Source: Actinomycetota bacterium
Lineage (GTDB): Bacteria > Actinomycetota > Actinomycetes > Streptosporangiales > Streptosporangiaceae
DNA length: 6,230 nt
Assembly (NCBI GenBank): GCA_003140115.1
Contig: PLIQ01000272.1
Location: 1 to 6,230 of the forward strand
Reading direction: 5' to 3'
In this document: positions 5,709-6,230 of the stretch, piece by piece
How positions within the stretch are numbered: the stretch's first letter is position 1
Layout: every line of letters starts with the position of its first letter
Position numbers and translations under genes: made by a program
The notes under the pieces: generated by a model
Database searches by the model: none
The model's input: the letters and a program-made list of their open reading frames with translations, nothing else
What the model was told of the DNA's origin: nothing

Positions 5709-5796
5709 CTTTTTCCGCAAGGTGAGGGATCCAGGAAGTAGACCGGCAATGGCGCACGGCCGACCCTAGACGGCATCTTAGCGATGAGAGACGACC
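5709..5796 (+). other. Gap between the exporter and the membrane-protein gene
   Basis: Apart from the ribosome site at 5786-5790, this 88-bp gap shows no strong hairpin and no convincing promoter pair. TTGACT (5705-5710) overlaps the exporter stop codon but has no -10 at the right distance. The last gene could be read through from the exporter or have its own weak promoter. Confidence 0.4.
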
Positions 5797-6230
5797 ATGG
5801 TCTGTTACGCCCGGCCTGCCAGCAGGATGGCGGCGCTGTTGCTAGTGGTATTCCTGGTGTTCGGCCGGTCGGCCGCGCACTTCCTTGACGCGACGGCGCT
5901 GCTGGTCGCGATCGCGGTGGCCGTGGGCGGCGCGGCGGTGGCCGCAGCGGTGGCGTTCGTGTTGTTCCGCGCGGTACAGCGGCGGCAGGCCGCGGCGGGC
6001 GGCTGCGTGAGCTGCCAGCTCCGGTGCCAGCACGCCATGACCGAGCAGCCGCGCCGGCTGGTGATGGTCAGCATCGTGAACCGAGGGCCGGCCCGGGCGG
6101 GTGGGCCGGGCGGGCCGGGCGGGCCGGGCGGGCCGACCGCTGCGCCACGGTGGCCAGATCGGCCGGCTTATCGCTCTGGGGTGCCTTCGCGGTCCGTGGT
6201 GGCTTCGCGGCCGGTGGCGGACCCGCGGCC
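5797..6230 (+). CDS. Small membrane protein with a cysteine cluster, 3' end beyond the window
   Basis: An uncharacterised gene, open from ATG 5797 to the window end (144 codons seen). GAGAG (5786-5790) lies 6 nt before the ATG. Codons 1-101 end in G or C about nine times in ten, strong coding evidence. Residues 11-22 and 32-57 are hydrophobic, suggesting two helices around a short GRSAAHFLD turn. Then comes a basic stretch (RAVQRR), a cluster C70-x2-C73-x3-C77-x-H79 that could bind a metal or form disulfides, and a Gly-Gly-Pro repeat (102-113). After the repeat the tail (114-144) is Pro/Arg/Ser/Val-rich and has lost the codon-end bias, so it may be disordered, or a frameshift may have joined non-coding sequence. 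I do not recognise the family and assign no function. Confidence 0.72.
   Translation, partial: MVCYARPASRMAALLLVVFLVFGRSAAHFLDATALLVAIAVAVGGAAVAAAVAFVLFRAVQRRQAAAGGCVSCQLRCQHAMTEQPRRLVMVSIVNRGPARAGGPGGPGGPGGPTAAPRWPDRPAYRSGVPSRSVVASRPVADPR
6100..6135 (+). repeat. Four 9-bp repeats encoding Gly-Gly-Pro
   Basis: Four units of GGY-GGG-CCG encode GGPGGPGGPGGP in the membrane protein's C-terminal part. The last three units are identical. This G-rich tract is prone to slippage and to sequencing error, which matters for the reading frame beyond it. Confidence 0.85.

Noticed and set aside
4223..5725. 500-codon plus-strand frame overlapping the exporter
   Set aside because: It is Arg/Gly/Ala/His-rich with no hydrophobic segments or motifs. 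The overlapping frame is a complete DHA2 exporter.
5705..5744. Promoter with -35 TTGACT and -10 TAGACC
   Set aside because: The spacing is 28 bp, far from the usual 16-19, and TAGACC lacks the final T.
6084..6230. Minus-strand Ala/Pro/Lys-rich tail entering from the right
   Set aside because: It is open and superficially protein-like, but codon-position bias does not favour it over chance, and it overlaps the well-supported plus-strand gene.
1..6230. tRNA, rRNA, CRISPR array or insertion sequence
   Set aside because: No cloverleaf, rRNA stretch, regularly spaced repeats, transposase or terminal inverted repeats were seen.

Overview
The window is very GC-rich. Its coding frames end almost every codon in G or C, several start regions look leaderless, and the protein families point to a high-GC actinobacterium (Actinomycetota). 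A short Smr protein, a lipoprotein with an Mtb12-like C-terminal domain and actinobacterial-style Rho sequence all fit this. I cannot name the genus.

Layout, left to right. Positions 1-367 hold no gene I can support, but carry a strong hairpin (118-164) and a second hairpin over the rho stop codon. A short, divergent Rho termination factor lies on the minus strand (368-1531). Its upstream region (1532-1820) is rich in small palindromes and may be a structured leader. A membrane-anchored YceI-like protein (1821-2546, minus) is divergent from a gluconokinase gene (2611-3138, plus), with only 64 bp between the two start codons. A stand-alone Smr-domain gene (3122-3373) overlaps the gluconokinase end by 17 bp and is probably translationally coupled to it. 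A 175-bp gap with two hairpins follows. Next comes a likely two-gene operon: a lipoprotein (3549-4115) and, 15 bp later, a 14-helix DHA2-type MFS exporter (4131-5708). The last gene (5797 to the window end, plus) encodes a small two-helix membrane protein with a cysteine cluster and a Gly-Gly-Pro repeat, and it runs off the window.

Functional links. The gluconokinase feeds gluconate into the pentose phosphate pathway; the role of its Smr partner is unknown. The lipoprotein and exporter probably work together at the cell envelope. The Rho gene is the most unusual gene. It lacks the N-terminal domain and the large insertion typical of actinobacterial Rho, keeps the ATPase and RNA-translocation residues, and changes several positions next to the catalytic glutamate that are near-invariant and line the bicyclomycin pocket. 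It is probably a second, specialised Rho. I see no complete new multi-gene system. The divergent Rho with its leader, the lipoprotein-exporter pair and the cysteine membrane protein are the items most worth following up.
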